Of a stretch of DNA of 64,000 nucleotides, positions 22,622 to 32,199 are shown in pieces. The DNA comes from Pinus tabuliformis (taxonomy: Eukaryota > Streptophyta > Pinopsida > Pinales > Pinaceae), in assembly GCA_031772625.1 (NCBI GenBank), contig CM062807.1, positions 1,153,179,007 through 1,153,243,006 on the forward strand, written 5' to 3'. The notes beneath the pieces were generated by a model. That model saw nothing but the letters and a program-made list of their open reading frames with translations. It did no database searches and was not told where the DNA came from. Positions within the stretch are counted from its first letter, which is position 1; each line of letters starts with the position of its first letter. Made by a program: the position numbers and the translations under genes.

Positions 22622-23080
22622 TGTTAGCGCTTGAAATTTCACCTCAGGCTGAGAAAGGTAAACCTTAAGGCAACATCAAACCACTTAGCCTCGTAGCTAG
22701 CCCTACGGGGCAGGAGAGGGCTCTCTCCGGTCTATCTCGGTAAAGATCTTCAATTGGTGAGATGACCAATAGGGTAACACTGATTTTAGGCTAGTAAACT
22801 AATCAAAAGGGTTGATTTGGGGTTTTTAGGGTTTTTGGTGGCAAATTGAGGAGATGGCAATTTTGGGTGCGGGGATTGGACACAGTTTCTGCAGGGGGTT
22901 CTTTGGGGCGAGGTAGGAAATAGTATTGATGCCTTAGATTGAGGTGAATGGATGAGAAAGACAGGTGAGGAGTTAAGGAGAGTAAACAATAACTTTGAAT
23001 TCTCCTTAAACAGTAGAAAACATTGAAATTAAACAAACTTAAAAGCAGAGCATGACAGTCATGAGTTCTACTTTAACACT

Positions 23081-23314
23081 TCATTTGCTTAATGTGCAGA
23101 AGGAAAAGAAAGGAAATGATTCACATAACACACTTACAGGTACATAGAGAAACACACCATCAATACATGTAACCACAAGAATCCCAAAAAGGACTGCAAA
23201 ACCCTGGTCTTCCTTAGCCAAAAATTGCAGAGATACAGTGAATAATACAATGATAGCTTCTCCCTCAAGAGTCCAACCATGAAAATGAGCAAGAAAGTAC
23301 ATAATATAGATCAT
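23081..23314 (-). CDS. Small hydrophobic open frame, possible captured exon
   Basis: The minus-strand frame of 77 codons has two hydrophobic stretches, GEAIIVLFTVSLQFLA and AVLFGILVVTCIDGVFLYV, that could be membrane segments. It crosses a donor-like CCT|GTAAGTGTG (plus about 23132-23140), so the true exon may end there. It could be a fragment of a host membrane-protein gene carried by the segment, or chance. No family is recognised. Confidence 0.25.
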   Translation of the reverse strand: MIYIMYFLAHFHGWTLEGEAIIVLFTVSLQFLAKEDQGFAVLFGILVVTCIDGVFLYVPVSVLCESFPFFSFCTLSK

Positions 23315-23609
23315 CTAACCTCTTTCCCTGCCTCTATGGGTCGAGCTCACTATCCTAGGAGCTGTTTCAACCACTTCTAAACTAAGCACTGAAACTAGGC
23401 AGTCAAAACAACTTGCCTCTATAAGCTAGGAAACGAATTCATTCATTTAATTTTCACCTATTTCATGAATGAATCTTCTAGAAGAGATACATAAGTGTAA
23501 AAGTATCAAAAAATTACATTATTTACATCAAGGAGGATAACAATCCACTCCAAAGGTCAAATCTGCGTTTTTCTAAGCTGTACAATGAAATTTTGAGAAA
23601 ATTGCCTGA

Positions 23610-23652
23610 TAGGTCGCGCGTCTCTGCCTGACGGGTCGCGCGCCTTTGAGGG
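23610..23652 (+). repeat. CG-rich 14-bp motif, two copies
   Basis: Two copies of a motif close to acgggtcgcgcgcc lie in tandem (first copy ataggtcgcgcgtc). Four more occur at 26175-26265 on the other side of the 511-codon gene. Surrounding sequence is AT-rich, so the motif stands out. Confidence 0.75.
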
Positions 23653-24070
23653 CACTTTTGGGGCACTTCCAGGTGTCCAAATTGAGCAAGAGTAGGATTG
23701 TTGGAAAGGTCTGTAAGTCTACTTTCCAACCCAACTAGAATTTCTAAATTTGGTGGTCATTTGCCCCTCCAAAATTGCAATCTCCCAAGACTGCTTTCTG
23801 TGTCTCAAAAATGTGGCAGAAAGTCATTTTTTGCTTTTTTTTTGACTTTCTGGAGGCCCAAAACTTCATAAAATCTCTTGGCAATGGATGAGCATATGTA
23901 ACTTTTCATGAAAAATCTGGAAATGCTGAGTTTTTGCAAAATGGAGTTGCCAAGAGAAAGGGTCGTGCGGGGTGTGAGACCCGTTAATGGACAAAACCTG
24001 TAAATTGCCTGAAAAAACCAAAATTGACCCAAAATGTTCAAAATTTCTTGGTATTTGTGCTGTGGCTGAG

Positions 24071-25606
24071 CTATTTAGTACCTTGCTCCTTCAAGGAAGC
24101 TTCGGCCAAAATGTGGAGGGGATCGGGTCTCTTTCTCCTTTTTTGTGCCTTGGCCAACCGCCTTTGGAACATCTTCATCTTTGCCTTGCACACGTGCATC
24201 CTCGCCCAATAATGGTTCTTCATGTTTCTCAACAATTTCTTATCTTGGTTGGCCTTAGCCAACAGCCTCTCCAAGTGAGCATTGAGCCGGACAAGCATGG
24301 ACTCTCGCTCAGCGGGCAATAGATCACCGGGTCTTCTTCTATTCAAGATGCGGTCTCCACGAATCCTCCACAACTCATCAAGAGCTTGCTCATCCTCCAA
24401 TTGCTTGTTACGCTGCTCTAGATATGAGATTGTCCATTGTGCCCCCTCTAATCTCCTCTGCAATGCATCATTTTCAGCTCTAAGGTGTTGAATGATCTCC
24501 TTTGACTCTAGGCTAGGAGAACTGACATCAAGATCAACAAGCTCTATATCTGGAACACCTGATGGCCCCTCATCAATCCTGGGCTGTTTGCCCCTCTCTG
24601 ATACCTGTGCTGCTGAAGAAAGCGAGGCCCCTTCCACCTGATGTGGAGATAACACTCGCTGAGCCGATGAAGAAGGCGAGACCCCTTCCACATGCTGTGG
24701 AGAAAGTACTCGCCGAGCTGCTGCAAATAAGGCCCTTTGGCCTCTCCGATAAGTTACCAATGGTGAGGAGCTGACATGTCTAGTCACAGGGATGTCATGC
24801 TGCTGTGATGGTCCTCCCTCCTCGTGAACAACCTCAGGATGTGGCGGTGGTGGTGCTGTGAAAAGTTCACGAGAGATGAACTCCTCCCATGAGATGCCCT
24901 GCTGAGCCAACTGATGTAAGACCACAAGCTGAATCAAACCATAATGGTAAAGGCTCCTATACTGCTGTGCCGGGCTCTTCCGCTGCATCACGGGCACCAT
25001 CCTCTCAATGTTCTGGCAGAAGAAAACAAGGATGTTCATCATCCGTACCCGTGTGAAATGCATCAATAGGCGAATATGGTACGAATATACCTGTGAAAAT
25101 TTGCCCTCACAGGTAAAATAGAGCATGATAAGCCTCATCATGGGAGCATACTCACTCCTGAGAAATCTGAAGGGAAACACACCTGTCAAGTGTCTCATGA
25201 GTGCGGGTCTAACGAAAGGCTCAAACTGAACACTGTCCAACACCTTGCGCTTATTCCATACCTCTCCGACATTAGGTATCCCTGTGGCCTGTGCAATCAC
25301 CTCGGGTGTCAATGTAAAGTCCACCCCGGCAAGGTTGACATGTCCATCATGCAAATGTAAAACAAATAGGCGAGCCAACTCTCTGTGATGCTGAATCCGA
25401 GAGACCCTCTCGCAAAACTCATAACAAGACATATACCGGAAACATGAGACTGCCATAGGACAAGCCTGTAAATCTGTCAAAGAAGTGGGCTCCTCTCTCC
25501 TATGATGACCACCCTTTCCACCCTTATGAGGCCTCCTCTGTACCTCAAACTCTGAAGCTGATGCCTGGTCATCACTTTGCTCGTAATTGGTTTCGGTTTC
25601 TGACAT
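24071..25606 (-). CDS. Intact 511-aa protein of unknown function in the nested segment
   Basis: The gene starts at an ATG in good context (AACAATGTC) and is open to a TAA. The N-terminus (about 1-50) is polar and charged. A compact, mostly helical region follows (about 50-250) with VDFTLTPEVIAQATGIPNVG, a pattern reminiscent of the N-terminal domains of some plant transposon and Athila ORF1-type proteins; this resemblance is weak and is my inference. A Pro/Ser-rich linker contains a PPPPHP run and two copies of an approximately 18-residue repeat (RVLSPQHVEG / RVLSPHQVEG). Residues 370-413 form a coiled coil, and the last 70 residues are strongly basic (KAQKRRKR), as in nucleic-acid-binding tails. 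No zinc knuckle, protease or DDE motif is present. Being uninterrupted amid dead copia genes suggests recent insertion or selection. It could be Gag-like. Confidence 0.75.
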   Translation of the reverse strand: MSETETNYEQSDDQASASEFEVQRRPHKGGKGGHHRREEPTSLTDLQACPMAVSCFRYMSCYEFCERVSRIQHHRELARLFVLHLHDGHVNLAGVDFTLTPEVIAQATGIPNVGEVWNKRKVLDSVQFEPFVRPALMRHLTGVFPFRFLRSEYAPMMRLIMLYFTCEGKFSQVYSYHIRLLMHFTRVRMMNILVFFCQNIERMVPVMQRKSPAQQYRSLYHYGLIQLVVLHQLAQQGISWEEFISRELFTAPPPPHPEVVHEEGGPSQQHDIPVTRHVSSSPLVTYRRGQRALFAAARRVLSPQHVEGVSPSSSAQRVLSPHQVEGASLSSAAQVSERGKQPRIDEGPSGVPDIELVDLDVSSPSLESKEIIQHLRAENDALQRRLEGAQWTISYLEQRNKQLEDEQALDELWRIRGDRILNRRRPGDLLPAERESMLVRLNAHLERLLAKANQDKKLLRNMKNHYWARMHVCKAKMKMFQRRLAKAQKRRKRPDPLHILAEASLKEQGTK

Positions 25607-25743
25607 TGTTTAAGGAGCAAAGTGGCTGAAATGTACTGTTGTTTCTGCTTGGTAAAATGTTGATTAAAATGTTGTTTCAAGGGGAAAAGGAGCACGAGGG
25701 GAATGTTAGGGGAGGGACACTTTTAAAGGGAAAAAGGGAATAA

Positions 25744-25760
25744 ATATATAAAACAGGGAT
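25744..25760 (-). promoter_or_regulatory. TATA-like site upstream of the 511-codon gene
   Basis: The minus strand reads TTTTATATATTTATTCC about 140 bp before the ATG. The position is plausible for a plant promoter; use is inferred. Confidence 0.35.
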
Positions 25761-26165
25761 TTTGGGAAAATCATTGCATATACACCATTATACAAAATTA
25801 TTAACATGGATATTATTAGAGGTAGGGTTAGGGTTTGATTTTTACTTGTTAGGGAAGAGGGGTAGGGTTTAGGTCTTTTCACTAATTTTGCAAGGGAAAT
25901 TTACATGGAATGTCAAGGAAAAAGAAATGGGAATGGGGAAAAATGATTACAAGGGAATACCTTAAAACAGCATAAAACCCTAGCCACTTTTACAATTTCA
26001 AACTACAGCAACATGGAGCTTTTCTCTTGCACATGGAGATCTTTGAAAATGTACTCATGATTTCTTTTAACCATAACAAGCAACAAATTTTTAAGCTTGA
26101 GGGCCTACCTCACACAATCCGGCGATTTTGTGGCTCCTTGGTGAAATTTGCAAGCGGTTTTATAA

Positions 26166-26275
26166 GGAGGGCGCTGACGGGTCGCGCGCCTCACCCAACG
26201 GGTCGCGCGCCACTGACGGGTCGCGCCCGTTATAAATTTGCACTGTCGGAGGGCGCTCAACGGGTCGCGCGCCTG
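26166..26275 (+). repeat. CG-rich 14-bp motif, four copies
   Basis: Copies of (g/a)acgggtcgcgcgcc occur four times in about 110 bp, one altered to gcgcccg. This lies upstream of the 511-codon gene in its reading direction. Confidence 0.8.
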
Positions 26276-26993
26276 TCCAGCTCAAAAACTTCGTCCAATC
26301 TCTCGCCCAATCTCTCTTGCAAGTGACTTAGATGCACAATGAGGCTCGATGGAGGGAGATTGGGCTTTTATAACCTTGATTTGAATTAATTTCATGCCCA
26401 AACCCACTTTATAATGTTTTTCTTTGACACTTTATAAACTTGATGTTTTTGGTTTCCTTTTGTCCTGAAATTGACTAATTTGATGCTTTTGCTCGATACT
26501 TTTTGCAGGGATAACATCTGAGGGATCTTGGCAAGGGAGCCAGGGTTACATGCTGTCCTTTGAAGCCTTTTGAAATTTTACCATTTTTTACAAAAATTTG
26601 AAAAATGACCTTGGCTTTAAAAACAGGGTTTTTAAATCCAAGGTGAAAATTAACTGTACAAGATAGAAATTTTCGAAGAAACACCTTGAAAATCATCCCT
26701 CTGGCTTGCTGAGCACTTATTGACCTTCAGAGACATGACCTTGAAGACAAACTTGACCAAAACCCTAGACCTAGAATTTTGACTTCAAGACAAGACAAGT
26801 AAGCTTTAAAAGAGTTTAAGGACTGAAACAACTTTGATCCAGCAATGCCAAGAGGGGGACAAAAACACCAGCTCCTCCATCAGGGTTATGGCATGCCTAA
26901 TGGAATGCAAAAATTGACACTGATGAGACACCTACTTATGCAAATGCAAAGAGTTTTGATCGCTGATGGAGGGCTACTAGACCGACTCTAACA
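26276..26993 (-). other. Terminal non-coding part of the nested segment
   Basis: AT-rich sequence without a recognisable gene. The final bases gactctaaca form the right end. No direct-repeat partner for this end was seen at 22622-23600. Confidence 0.5.
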
Positions 26994-26998
26994 GAGTT
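26994..26998. other. Right target site duplication of the nested segment
   Basis: It reads gagtt and is the partner of 22617-22621. Confidence 0.9.
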
Positions 26999-27557
26999 CA
27001 TCCATTTTGAGGGTATCTAGATCCTTTGCTTATTCTATAGCGCTTATTTTGGAGTCAAACCTGTCTGGAAGAGACCTTAATACCTTTTGAACAATGGTAC
27101 TTTCTTCTACTTTTTCGTCCAATCCTTTCAGGCAATTTACCACTTCAGCTACTCGAAGGAGGTATGTTGCAATATCTTCTTCATCTTCCATCCTCAAACT
27201 TTCAAATTGTCTTCTGTGAGTTTGAAGCTTTGCCTTTTTGACTTTTGAGTCTCCATCATACAAGCCAACTAGCTTCTCTCACATTTCTTTGGCCGAGGTA
27301 CAGTGCATGATTTTTTTAAACTCGGAATCAGTGATTCCACTAGTGATGGAGTTCATGGCCTTTGCATTTGCGATGTAGGCTTTCCTCTCGTCTTGGTCTA
27401 TTGGAAGAGTGGAAGTATTTTTGTATTCATTTTGAACAAAATGCCAGACTTCAGGTCCAAGGGACATTAAGTAGTAAGTCATTCTTTTCTTCTAGAAACC
27501 AAAGTTAGTGCCATCGAAAAAAGGAGGTCTTCCTGATGCTTCGTGGTTTCTCATCAT
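26999..27557 (-). pseudogene. gag: N-terminal half of the SIRE-like gag (nonsense-interrupted)
   Basis: The minus strand starts about 27557 with MMRNHEASGRPPFFDGTNF and continues through MTYYLMSLGPEVW, a UBN2-type copia Gag region (LRMEDEEDIATYLLRVAEVV, QKVLRSLPDRFDSKISAIE). At least three stops interrupt it. Two are at conserved Trp positions (TAG at 27492-27494, TGA at 27279-27281), as expected from G-to-A change. It ends at MDEL where the nested segment was inserted, and gag resumes at 22616. Confidence 0.85.
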
Positions 27558-27604
27558 GGCTGCGGATCCTTCTTCAAGCTGTTAGGCTAGTATGAAGAAG
27601 CCTA

Positions 27605-27615
27605 CTCTGATACCA
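27605..27615 (-). other. Primer-binding site of the SIRE-like element
   Basis: Two bases inside the 5' LTR end, the element strand reads TGGTATCAGAG, a full match to the start of the plant initiator-Met tRNA site. Confidence 0.9.
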
Positions 27616-27617
27616 AT

Positions 27618-29753
27618 TGTTGGAAATAGTAAGAGTGGGGTGGGGGGGGGGAGGTGAATCAGTATTTCTTACAATTTATTTTTTAATTGTCCTAATTATT
27701 GCCAACAACCTATATAGATATGTATATGTATACACAGAACACAGAAATCAACAGCTGAATTTAATGCTTTTATTAAAACTCAAGACAGTGCAAAGAAATA
27801 AATACAATATAAGTATAAATCTGATTGTGAATAGTTGCCAAGCTCCAACTTGGACTTCAGTGAGGCTCCAACCTCCAGAGCACCAACTCTATTTTGCAGT
27901 GGTTCTGCACTTAGGAGCACCTACCCCAATGACTTCAATCATGTTCAGTTCTGAGGCTCCAACCTCTTGGGCTCCAACCCAACCTTGGTATAAACAGTTA
28001 TGTTGCTGCACTCTATTCAGTTGAGGTTGTCTCACTCCTGCTCTCCTGACTCTGTTGCTTCTGCTACCTCTACAGCCTCCGCTGCTTTTTCTGCCTCTTT
28101 TGCCTCTGCTGCTTCTACTATCTCACCCTCGGGTTCTTCACCACCATAAACGCACCAACAGTTCTCTGTTTCTACTGTTTTATACATTCCCATGCCTTTG
28201 TCCATTCATTTCTGCTTACTCCATCTCTTAGGCTTCCTCCTCAGTCGCTGTCGTTTCCTCTGACTCGCTTGATCTTTCAGCTTCCCTCCTTGATCGCTAA
28301 TGACCAATTCTTCTCATTATTGTCTTTGTCGTCTATTTGTCCTTACGAGGAATTTATGGGTACTTGTGGGACTAATCTGGAGTATGACTCAAAGAAATAA
28401 GCTGGGCCAAAAAGTGACCCACTAGCATTCTCTGGTGAGTGAAGAAGTTTCCTAGAAATATGTTGATGAATGCCGAGCTATCTAAAAACCATTAGGTAAG
28501 GATTTTATAAATTATTATTTTGAAAGAGGCTTCGGCCAGTAGCACCAATAAATGACGGACATGTCTCTGTTTTCCACCTTTGAAAGACTTCTGATAATAA
28601 AAGATATAAGCCCAGATTTCTGAACGGTCGCGGCAAAACACTTCGGATTCGAGATGGATAGCAATTAGGTTGAATAGTGGTCACAAGGTATTCATATCAT
28701 CCGATGCTTCAATACACTCTTTGAGAAAGTGTTTAACAGCAGCGCCTCAATTGTTCTAGCAGTACAACCAAGTTAATTCATTTGCGGCAGAACTTGAAGA
28801 GAGCACAAGAGAAATCCAGAGAGTGCAAGAGCTGAATACTGTCACATCAACCGGAAACCCGTACGATTGAACCCGCACCGTTCGATCATCGCATCGAGAT
28901 CCGAATGTCTCCGTTGTTTCTTCACATGCATTAAACGTCATTCTCTTTTCCACCATTGATCGCGTCCATCGCTTGATCTAACAGTGATCGCACCTCCCGC
29001 TTTTGTTAAGTGCTCACGCGTTAACGCGCGATCGCGGCAGTTTCGCGCCCGTCACTTCAGCCACGTATCGCGTATTAACTGGATCGCGCGGCCATATACG
29101 GAAACCGCCTTGGGCCCAAAGGCGGTGCGGGGAAATACTGCCCGCCCGCGAAATTGCCTGTCCCCCCAGCCGTTAACCTCTGCGCGACTTCCACTCCCGA
29201 TCACCGTTGGATCCACCGCGCCCTGATCCGACGGCCCGCATCCCTCTCGTTTTGTCTACTACATAATCTTTAGTCTCTTGTGTTTTGTCCACAGTGGTGT
29301 CCTTGACTTCCTGTGTCTTGTCCGTGACAGAATCCTTGGCATTCTCGATTTTTTCTTGGAGGCCCTTGAACGATGACATGGTGCCCTCCTTGATACTACC
29401 CAGTGCAGAAGAGGCAGACTCGGTGTTGGCATCTTTGGCAACATGTGCCATCCATTTTGCAGATTCCAAGTTATCAGAGGCATTTTCCCGTCTCTCTTCT
29501 ACCTCCTGGCCAGAAGGTCTTCTCGCGTTTTCCTGTTCTGAAGCCATTGATCTGTACCTTGAAAATCAAAATTATCAGTTCAACTATTTCACAGCTCTAG
29601 AATCAAAATAATTTCACTGCATGTGTAAAACAAATCTCTCATGAATTTCCTATGCTTTGTGTGCTCCTCTTCTTCGGCTCTGTCTGCTTCTCTCATCTCT
29701 ATCTGCTCCTCGAATATTGCCATATTGACATCAATGACAATCTGTGTCCAACA
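27618..29753 (-). repeat. 5' LTR of the SIRE-like element
   Basis: It runs from tgttggaaatag to gtgtccaaca on the plus strand. It carries the longer LEA-like frame, the GC-rich block (28840-29240), and a Glu/Ala-rich frame near 28015-28150 parallel to that of the other LTR. A g-run at 27637-27650 is longer than in the partner. Many differences from the partner are C/T or G/A. Confidence 0.9.
29173..29547 (-). CDS. LEA-like (group 3 style) gene fragment inside the LTR
   Basis: The 124-codon minus-strand frame begins MASEQENARRPSGQEVEERR, about 206 bp from the LTR start. Residues 64-100 hold a Lys/Asp/Thr/Gln-rich 11-residue periodicity (KDSVTDKTQEVKD, KDTTVDKTQETKD) typical of group 3 late-embryogenesis-abundant proteins, which protect cells during desiccation. 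After about residue 105 the frame enters GC-rich sequence that looks unrelated, so the gene is truncated. It seems to be a host gene piece captured in an LTR. The other LTR has a stop at codon 64. Whether it is expressed from the LTR is unknown; the LEA assignment rests on the repeat pattern only. Confidence 0.5.
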   Translation of the reverse strand: MASEQENARRPSGQEVEERRENASDNLESAKWMAHVAKDANTESASSALGSIKEGTMSSFKGLQEKIENAKDSVTDKTQEVKDTTVDKTQETKDYVVDKTRGMRAVGSGRGGSNGDREWKSRRG

Positions 29754-31057
29754 AGTTGAACATACCTAAGAGGTTCTCCTGAGTATTGTTTTCTACCTTT
29801 CTGGACTCAAGACACTATTCACGAAAAAGAATCTTTGGAGTTTTCTTTTTCGCCTCTTTTTCAAACTCTCTAAACATGAAAAAGATGTCGAGTTTTCACC
29901 TTCTCTGGACTTATAAAAACATTAAACACTGATGGACTCATTGATCATGATAGGACCAAACCACTCCTTCTCAAGGTTTGTTAAACATACGTAGAGGGAT
30001 TCATCTGAAGGATGAACTTACAAATCAAGCATAATTTGTCCTCCTCAAGCTTGTTAAAAAATAAAGAGGTATTGACCAAAAATGGTTGGGGAAATTGGGA
30101 AAACATGATACTCCACTTGTTAATGGAAGTGAGTAGCTCTTGAACATGACACTCTTCCACTTCATCGTCATGGTTGTTGGGTTGAAAGATATGTTTGTCT
30201 TTTGGTTCATCACACCATTTCAAAGCCTTTGCTTTCGGTTTTGGGTCAATGATGCCAACTCCATTTAGTGTTGTCGATGTGTTCAAGAGGAGTCCTTCAG
30301 TTGATCTTTTCTACGATACTCTTAAGCCTACATTCATGTTTTCCTTTCATGAACTAGTGTCACATCAACATCATTATGTCTCAAATCATGGTACCTGTTT
30401 CGTGTCATTGATGGAGGATACATCAAGGTCATCCTGTGACGGGTTGTTTTTTGTCAACATCAGCTCATTATCCAGGAATTTTACTTAGAAACTCCCTTCA
30501 GTACCTTAGTACTTGCAAACATCAATGGAAAATTTCCTCGCTCTCGGCCACAGGTTTACATCATTGGCCTTCGACTGAAATATTTTGTGTGGTGTTCAAC
30601 TTCAACTCATTCATTCACACCATATAGATTGCACTGTGGTACCTTGAGATCCATTAACATCATCGTTGGTTTCTCTCGCATATATTAATGCTTTACGTCA
30701 TTGGATGGTAATTAGATGGTGTCTACCATGTCTAACTGCAGCTCACTAATTGACATGGTAAGACTCGTACATTGGACGATCAAGTGAACGAGATAACAGA
30801 CCTCAGATCTAGTTTCATCCATCCAAGTTGTGATCTCGGTATTAATACAAGAGTAAAGGTATGATGGATATGATCATATGGGCAGTCATCCAATCATGGG
30901 TCCACCCTTTGTCATCTAGGTGTGTCTTCTTAATCATTGTACATGTAACGTTAGCTCATGTGTTGAGCATGGATATGCCTCTCTCAGCAAAGATATCATG
31001 ATGTAAATGTATTGTAATAGATGATGATCTCGACTAGTTGTTCTCAATTCTTACTTA
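29754..31057 (+). other. Element A interior right of the SIRE-like insertion
   Basis: The first five bases (agttg) are the right target duplication. 'tccccctcaagcttgttaaaaaataaag'-type phrases (near 30040-30065) match the style of the arrays at 14785-15640, supporting continuity. No gene or 3' LTR of element A was identified before the copia LTR at 31058. The open frames present look accidental. Confidence 0.5.
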
Positions 31058-31519
31058 TGTTTGGGTGTGTGTTATATTCTTTCTACAACCAGTATCACAC
31101 ACGGGGTGCAGCAAGGGGGGCATAGTAGCCCCTTGTATGGGGTCCAGGGGAACGGCCCGGGAAATGTTTTTTGGACCCTATATTAGGTAGGTGGACCTAC
31201 CTATGGTTTTGTGCATTGGTTTTGCGCATGGTTTTGGGCATGATGGTTTTCTACCCATAGTATTTTGTAGATCCGATCAAGGGAACCACAATTATGTTCT
31301 AATCCAGAGTTAATGGAATGGGGTTTATTAATGCTTCGACATGTATATATATGTATTGTAACATTGAAAGAAACATAATGAAAATTCAATCTAGCAGTGC
31401 TAGTTTTTGGATACAGGGGAAAATATCTGTGTATTTGTTTTTTGTTTCTCGCCATTGTATATTTTCTATTTTTTAAGAATTTGTTTGCAGGAGAGTTCTA
31501 TACAAGGTTAAAACCTACA
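31058..31519 (+). repeat. 5' LTR of copia remnant D
   Basis: It is collinear with the LTRs at 37689-38228 and 42274-42782, from tgtttgggtgtg to ttaaaacctaca. It is followed by the primer site TGGTATCAGAG (31522-31532). The G/C-run block near its start is shorter than in the other copies. Confidence 0.9.
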
Positions 31520-31641
31520 TTTGGTATCAGAGTTGTTTCAGCTTCAAAGGGATGCCTTTGATGCTGAGGGATTTTGCTCGGGCTTGTGGTAAACCTTGTT
31601 CAGTGGGAGATCTACATATTCGATTCTTGCGGTGAAAGAAG

Positions 31642-32132
31642 ATGGTGAGAAGTGGAAAGATAGAGATCGAGAAATTTAATGGTCAAAGTTTTGAGTTATG
31701 GAAGCTCAAGATGGAGGATCTGTTGTGGATAAATATCAATGGATCACAGTAGATCTGGGTACTAACCCAACGAAAATGTTAGTAGAAGATGGGAGAAGTT
31801 GGATCAGAAGGCAAAGAGCACAATACGGTTGTGTATCTCAGATTCGGTATTGTTGAATCTATCAGGGAAGCTACAACGAAGGATTTGTGGGTCAACTTAG
31901 GGACTTTGTACCAATCTAAGTCTCTGGTGAGCAAATTTTTCTTGCATAAAAAGTTGTATAACCTGAGGATGAAGGATGGAGACTCGTTGATAGAGCATAT
32001 AAATGCCTTTAATATTGTGGTAAGCCACTTGTTATTAGTTGATATAAAAATTTCAGATGAAGATAAGTGCATTAGTTTGTTGTGTTCTCTATCAGATTTG
32101 TGATATAGTCTGGTTGTTGCAATAGGTAGAAA
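31642..32132 (+). pseudogene. gag: Truncated copia gag of remnant D
   Basis: It starts MVRSGKIEIEKFNG and matches the gag at 38351 (MVSSGKIEIEKFNG). After an early stop and frameshift the central Gag reads TTKDLWVNLGTLYQSKSLV and LYNLRMKDGDSLIEHINAFN. Similarity to the other copy ends within 'gcaataggtagaaata' near 32132, where LINE sequence begins. The rest of the element is missing. Confidence 0.85.
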
Positions 32133-32199
32133 TAGGTGAGGTGCAATCTTTTATTTCATGCATACCTTCAATTGTTTCAAATTTGGAAAACTTGTAGCT

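Larger units (their letters stand above)
22622..26993 (-). mobile_element. Nested 4.37-kb element, unclassified, with a 511-codon gene
   Basis: The segment interrupts the copia gag exactly between MDEL and HGILIAYEMR, with a perfect 5-bp duplication. Its ends are TGTTAGCG... and ...CTCTAACA, which are TG...CA and also an imperfect 8-bp inverted repeat (7 of 8). A 5-bp duplication with TG...CA ends points to retrovirus-type integration, yet the two ends share no direct repeat and I found no internal copy of either end, so LTRs appear absent. No transposase, RT or integrase is visible. It carries one long gene on the minus strand, a TATA-like site before it, and copies of a CG-rich 14-bp motif on both sides of the gene. 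The plus-strand left end has small hairpins (22695-22735). Candidates are a novel non-autonomous retroelement, a Ginger-like DNA transposon, or an atypical insertion. Confidence 0.75.
16042..29753 (-). mobile_element. SIRE/Maximus-like Ty1/copia element, 13.7 kb including a nested segment
   Basis: The minus-strand element has long LTRs (2105 and 2136 bp), an initiator-Met primer site, gag, protease, integrase, reverse transcriptase and RNase H in copia order, and a purine tract next to the 3' LTR. Flanks agtcg (16037-16041) and agttg (29754-29758) are a 5-bp duplication with a CpG-to-TpG change. Long LTRs, multiple zinc knuckles and a coiled coil in gag fit the SIRE/Maximus lineage. The gag is interrupted by the 22622-26993 segment. 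LTR differences noted by eye are a few percent, mainly transitions, so it is moderately old. No envelope-like gene is seen between RNase H and the 3' LTR. Confidence 0.9.

Noticed and set aside
22695..22735. Hairpins near the left end of the nested segment as a Helitron 3' end
   Set aside because: Helitrons insert between A and T without target duplication; this segment has a perfect 5-bp duplication and no CTRR end.
25701..25720. 'tgttagggg' as a possible internal LTR start of the nested segment
   Set aside because: Beyond the first six bases it does not match either end of the segment.
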